Source: an uncultured Clostridium sp. (GTDB lineage: Bacteria; Bacillota; Clostridia; TANB77; CAG-508). Taken from it: DNA of 35,311 nucleotides. Below are positions 32,202-35,311 of this stretch, piece after piece. The stretch spans positions 1 through 35,311 of the forward strand of contig CAMEWM010000013.1 in NCBI GenBank assembly GCA_945946655.1. Reading direction: 5' to 3'. The notes under the pieces were generated by a model. The model searched no databases and was not told where the DNA came from. It saw only the letters and a program-made list of their open reading frames with translations. Within the stretch, counting starts at the first letter, position 1, and the number at the start of each line of letters is the position of its first letter. The translations under genes were made by a program, and so were the position numbers.

Positions 32202-32221
32202 AACTTGGAAGCGAGGTAAAG

Positions 32222-33172
32222 ATGACTTTAGATAATATTTTAGAAGAAATAAATAAAGCAGAAAAAATAGTTATAATAACACATGAAAATCCAGATGGAG
32301 ACGCTATTGGAAGCTCTCTTGCAATGAAACTAGCGTTAAATCAATTAGGGAAAAATGCTGATGTAATAATACCAGAGTTTCCAAAAACATTTGAATTCCT
32401 TCCTGGAATAAATGAAGTAAAAAAAGAATCGAATATAGAAAAATACGATTTAGCAATAGCATTAGATTGTGCTAGTATAAAATTATTAAATGGATTTACA
32501 AAATACTTTGATAATGCAACGGTAAAAGTGGCAATTGATCATCATAGTAGTAATACTATGTTTGCAGATTATAACTATGTTGATCAGGATGCTCCTGCAT
32601 GTGCACAACTCTTGCTAGTAGTATTTAGTTACTTTAATATAAATGTTACTAAAGATATAGGAACATGTATATTAGCAGGGATAATTACAGATACTGGAGG
32701 ATTTAGATATGAGGGTGTAACAGCAGATACCTTTAGATTTGTAGCAGAACTTTGTGAAAAAGGCATAAAAGTAACGCAGGTATACAGTCAAGTATATGCT
32801 AGCAAAACAAGAGCAAAATTTGAATTACATAGAATTGCTTTAAATAGATTAGAATTTTTGGAAGATGGCAAAATAGCCTTTACATATGTAACTAAAGCTG
32901 ATGAAGAGCAAGTTGAAGCAAAAAATGGCGACTATGATGGTATAGTAGAAAACGGAAGAGATGTGGAAGGTGTTGAGGTGTCTGTATTTTTAAGAGAGAC
33001 AGATAAAGGAATAAAGGTATCTTTACGCTCTAAAAACTACGTAAATGCTTCTGAAGTTGCTATGATGTTTGGTGGAGGAGGACATCTTCGTGCTGCTGGA
33101 TGCAACATACAAGGAACAATTGACCAAGCTAAAAACCAGATAATAAATAGAGTTAAATGCTATTTAAAATAG
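32222..33172 (+). CDS. nrnA: NrnA-type DHH phosphoesterase (oligoribonuclease/pAp phosphatase)
   Basis: This 316-residue DHH/DHHA1 protein has metal-site motifs ITHENPDGDAIGSSLA (residues 19-34), LALDCAS (near 81), the family DHH motif IDHHSSN (about 104-110) and the second Asp in IITDTGGFRYEG. The C-terminal DHHA1 domain ends with GGGGHLRAAGC. NrnA removes 2-5 base nanoRNA and dephosphorylates 3'-phosphoadenosine 5'-phosphate. It lies 20 bases behind rbfA with GGAAGCGAGG. The presence of a DHH protein between rbfA and truB is standard in Firmicutes. Confidence 0.92.
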   Translation: MTLDNILEEINKAEKIVIITHENPDGDAIGSSLAMKLALNQLGKNADVIIPEFPKTFEFLPGINEVKKESNIEKYDLAIALDCASIKLLNGFTKYFDNATVKVAIDHHSSNTMFADYNYVDQDAPACAQLLLVVFSYFNINVTKDIGTCILAGIITDTGGFRYEGVTADTFRFVAELCEKGIKVTQVYSQVYASKTRAKFELHRIALNRLEFLEDGKIAFTYVTKADEEQVEAKNGDYDGIVENGRDVEGVEVSVFLRETDKGIKVSLRSKNYVNASEVAMMFGGGGHLRAAGCNIQGTIDQAKNQIINRVKCYLK

Positions 33173-33180
33173 AAATCACA

Positions 33181-33213
33181 AACGATCTAATTGAATAATA
33201 AAATTAGATCGTT
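33181..33213 (+). promoter_or_regulatory. Perfect hairpin between nrnA and truB
   Basis: AACGATCTAATT (33,181-33,192) pairs with AATTAGATCGTT (33,202-33,213), with a 9-base loop. Only TATTAATATG follows, a weak U-tract, so it may lower expression of truB, act as a processing site or be a leaky terminator. Confidence 0.5.
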
Positions 33214-33239
33214 TATTAATATGTTAGGAATAAAAAAAT

Positions 33240-34109
33240 ATGAATGGAATCTTATTAATTAATAAAGAAAAAAATTTTACTTCACATGATGTTGTAAGTA
33301 TAGTAAAAAAAATAACTAAATCAAAGGTGGGGCATACCGGCACACTGGACCCAAATGCTACTGGAGTTTTACCACTACTGTTAGGAGAGGCTACAAAAAT
33401 CTCAAAATACTTAATTAATCATGATAAGGAATACAGGGTTATCTTACAATTAGGAGAAAAAACAACTACGGCCGATCCAGAAGGCAAAATACTAGAAAAA
33501 AGAGCTGTTCCAGATAAAATATTTGAAAATAATTATGCCCAAAATATATTAAATAAATTTATTGGTAAGCAAGAGCAAATTCCACCAATATATTCAGCAA
33601 TTAAAGTGGACGGAAAAAAATTATATGACTATGCAAGACATGGACAGAAGGTAGAAATAGAGCCAAGAAAGATAGAAATATATAGTATAGAGCTCTTAAA
33701 ATTAGATAAAGAATTAAAACAAATACATTTTAATGTATCTTGCTCGAAAGGTACATATATAAGAAGTTTATGCGAAGACATAGCAGAAAAATTAGACACA
33801 GTAGGATATATGAAAGAACTACAAAGAACTAAGGTTGGCATGTTCTTAATTGAAAATGCAATAACCATAGAAGAGTTTAAAAAAAGAATAGAGAATAATG
33901 ATTTATCAAATATAATATCTATAGAACAAATCTTTGAGTTAAAAGATAGAATTGATTTAAATAATAAACTTTTTAATAAATATATAAATGGCGTACAAAT
34001 AAAACAAGATTGTAATGATGATGTTTATAGAATTTATTTAAATGATCAGTTCATAGGCTTAGGTACAGTAAAAGATAAGAAATTAAAAAGAGATTTAGTA
34101 TTGTTATAA
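33240..34109 (+). CDS. truB: tRNA pseudouridine(55) synthase TruB
   Basis: This 289-residue enzyme converts U55 of the tRNA T-loop to pseudouridine. MNGILLINKEKNFTSHDVVS is the typical start, and the catalytic Asp37 lies in GHTGTLDPNATGVLPL. YSAIKVDGKKLYDYARHG and KGTYIRSLCEDIAEKL form the core, with the PUA-like C-terminal part (YINGVQ ... GLGTVKDKKLKRDLVL). AGGA is about 11 bases upstream, weaker than the other genes of the operon, and a hairpin lies in front. It is the last gene of the operon here; ribF does not follow. Confidence 0.96.
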   Translation: MNGILLINKEKNFTSHDVVSIVKKITKSKVGHTGTLDPNATGVLPLLLGEATKISKYLINHDKEYRVILQLGEKTTTADPEGKILEKRAVPDKIFENNYAQNILNKFIGKQEQIPPIYSAIKVDGKKLYDYARHGQKVEIEPRKIEIYSIELLKLDKELKQIHFNVSCSKGTYIRSLCEDIAEKLDTVGYMKELQRTKVGMFLIENAITIEEFKKRIENNDLSNIISIEQIFELKDRIDLNNKLFNKYINGVQIKQDCNDDVYRIYLNDQFIGLGTVKDKKLKRDLVLL

Positions 34110-34120
34110 GAGAAAAGAAA

Positions 34121-34155
34121 AAAGAGATAAAATTTAATTTTATCTCTTTATTTTT
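34121..34155 (+). terminator. Bidirectional terminator between truB and the converging gene
   Basis: AAAGAGATAAAA (34,121-34,132) pairs with TTTTATCTCTTT (34,138-34,149). On plus, ATTTTT follows; on minus, TTTTTTCTTTT follows. The stop codon of the minus-strand gene lies within the stem's edge (34,148-34,150). Confidence 0.88.
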
Positions 34156-35071
34156 CATAACTAAAATTTGTTACTGTAGTTATTTCCTTTGTAAAACTTC
34201 CGTCATATATACTAGTTCCAGCAACGTCGTCTTTTAAAGGTATTGAAATTTTGACTGTAGCAACATGTGACTCATCTAAGCTATTCTTTATGTGAATCTT
34301 AAAAGATAGATCACAAGTAATAGAAGATAAATCTATACTAGCTCGTTTTAATAGAGAACCATCATAAATTAATGGACTATCTATATTAGATACTAAGTAA
34401 TTACTTTTTACCAAATTTGAATATTCTAGAGTTATTGGAGTAGTACAGTCTGAATAAATTTGTGGTTTTGAATAATCAATTTTTTCAATTCCAACTATAC
34501 TGGCTTCGGTATTTTCTACTTCTTGCTCTAAACTACTTGATTCAATATTGCTGTTTACTACATTACTTATTTCATTATTAGCACCAGTCTTTACTGGAGG
34601 TAATATTTGATAATTAAGACGTTCTGTAATAATATTATCATTAATTAAATTAAACTTACCAAATTCAAATAAGTTCTTATAATATACAATAGGGGTACCA
34701 GTATTTAAGGAATCAAATTTTATATTATCAATATATAGTTCTTTTATAGTATTTTGCTCTTTATTTGATGAATTAGCTGAAATATATATAGCTATATCAG
34801 TATATTGATATATATTTAAATCCCACATTGACTTTTTTGTTTCATTATTTGTTGCATTTGCAGAACTATACAGATAAATCTTATCAATAGTAAAAGTTTG
34901 CTTTGCGTTTAATGAAGTCATATCTGCAATCGTATTTTCTAATGCAACTTTTCTTTGAGCATCATTATAATTTATTTTAATTAATACTATAAGCAAAATA
35001 GCTAATAGTATAAACATTACAACTTTTATTATATAATATTTAGTATTTTTCTTATGTTGTTTTTTTTTCAT
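34148..35071 (-). CDS. Membrane-anchored protein of unknown function
   Basis: In this 307-residue protein a Lys-rich N-terminus (MKKKQHKKNTK) precedes one hydrophobic helix (about 13-31), so the rest is outside. The outer part is beta-rich and low in Cys: a first region (NAKQTFTIDKIYLYSSANAT through KELYIDNIKF), a Ser/Glu/Asn linker (about 165-195) and a second Ig-like region (ISIPLKDDVAGTSIYDGSFT). No catalytic motif. I do not recognise the family. It has a good promoter of its own, 84 bases upstream on the minus strand, and ends in the terminator it shares with truB. Confidence 0.7.
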   Translation of the reverse strand: MKKKQHKKNTKYYIIKVVMFILLAILLIVLIKINYNDAQRKVALENTIADMTSLNAKQTFTIDKIYLYSSANATNNETKKSMWDLNIYQYTDIAIYISANSSNKEQNTIKELYIDNIKFDSLNTGTPIVYYKNLFEFGKFNLINDNIITERLNYQILPPVKTGANNEISNVVNSNIESSSLEQEVENTEASIVGIEKIDYSKPQIYSDCTTPITLEYSNLVKSNYLVSNIDSPLIYDGSLLKRASIDLSSITCDLSFKIHIKNSLDESHVATVKISIPLKDDVAGTSIYDGSFTKEITTVTNFSYEK

Positions 35072-35154
35072 ACAAATTCCTTAATCTATAATATTTAGGT
35101 TTTTTAGATATTCCTATAAACTGTAAAAGAATGTTATAAGTTCTTAACATATAC

Positions 35155-35183
35155 ATTATAATATTAAAATAAAGAAAAATCAA
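35155..35183 (-). promoter_or_regulatory. Sigma-A promoter of the minus-strand membrane-anchored gene
   Basis: On the minus strand TTGATT (35,178-35,183) is followed after 17 bases by a perfect TATAAT (35,155-35,160). Transcription would start near 35,148, leaving a leader of about 75 bases before the ATG at 35,071. Confidence 0.75.
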
Positions 35184-35242
35184 CTTATAAACAATAAAAA
35201 GTATAATAAATCTGTGTAGGTTTGTCAAACATATGTCACACT

Positions 35243-35311
35243 TTATTGATAAATATAGTGTTTGATATGCCCTCTGTGATATTTATCTTCTACAATGCCT
35301 GAAATAACTCA
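35243..35311 (-). CDS. Possible C-terminal end of a gene running off the window
   Basis: The minus strand stays open from the window edge to a TAA at 35,243-35,245 and reads ...VISGIVEDKYHRGHIKHYIY, then Q and stop. The composition is protein-like, but only 22 codons are visible, so it could be chance. No terminator is visible between it and the promoter of the 34,148-35,071 gene. Confidence 0.3.

Noticed and set aside
1..35311. CRISPR arrays, insertion sequences or integrase genes
   Set aside because: I found no regularly spaced direct repeats, no transposase-like or integrase-like translations and no matching terminal inverted repeats, despite the rich accessory content.

Overview
The window looks like a piece of chromosome from an AT-rich Clostridia-type Firmicute, most likely intestinal. 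The evidence is the very low GC content, strong AGGAGG-type ribosome binding sites, frequent TTG starts, single-subunit families typical of Clostridia, a conjugated bile salt hydrolase, and the gene order rimP-nusA-ylxR-infB-rbfA-nrnA-truB. Several genes end in UGA next to well-placed downstream starts, so the standard code (UGA = stop) applies. No species can be named from sequence alone.

Layout. 1-391: a 5S rRNA gene with its own promoter, then tRNA-Asn(GUU) and a terminator, probably the tail of an rRNA operon. 480-17,600: an accessory stretch of small, mostly monocistronic genes. It holds a nucleoside deoxyribosyltransferase-like protein, a cupin, a PH-like protein, a decayed double-MerR regulator beside a methyltransferase, a two-gene ABC-2 exporter, membrane-anchored proteins of unknown function, a flavodoxin, a DUF4230 protein, an envelope-type operon (TetR, LiaF-like, DUF4097-like, zinc ribbon), a bile salt hydrolase, a Nudix-like protein, a three-gene ABC exporter with a frameshifted ATPase, and mntP. 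It ends with a frameshifted polysaccharide deacetylase on the minus strand. 18,450-24,300: a dicarboxylate/amino-acid symporter, a sugar-nucleotide pair (UDPGP-family pyrophosphorylase plus a left-handed beta-helix acyltransferase, together resembling a split GlmU), a holin-4-like membrane protein, a YetF/DUF4363 pair and an HD-domain protein. 24,470-34,160: recG, then the transcription/translation operon. 34,148-end: a membrane-anchored protein of unknown function on the minus strand and perhaps the tail of another gene.

How the genes fit together. The rimP-truB operon joins 30S maturation (RimP, RbfA), transcription elongation/termination (NusA), RNase P modulation (YlxR/RnpM), initiation (IF2), nanoRNA degradation (NrnA) and tRNA modification (TruB). 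It has a clear sigma-A promoter and a leader hairpin; ylxQ is absent. The accessory half mostly concerns the cell surface and export.

The two points most worth attention follow. (1) Positions 13,898-14,099 form a complete-looking transcription unit with a consensus promoter, a module copied from helices II/III of 5S rRNA, a 12-bp closing stem and a strong terminator, but no gene: either an orphan 5S-derived RNA or an rRNA remnant. (2) At least four genes between 2.2 and 17.7 kb carry single-base lesions (nonsense or frameshift), while the housekeeping half carries none. Either the accessory region is decaying or the assembly has local indel errors; reads would decide.
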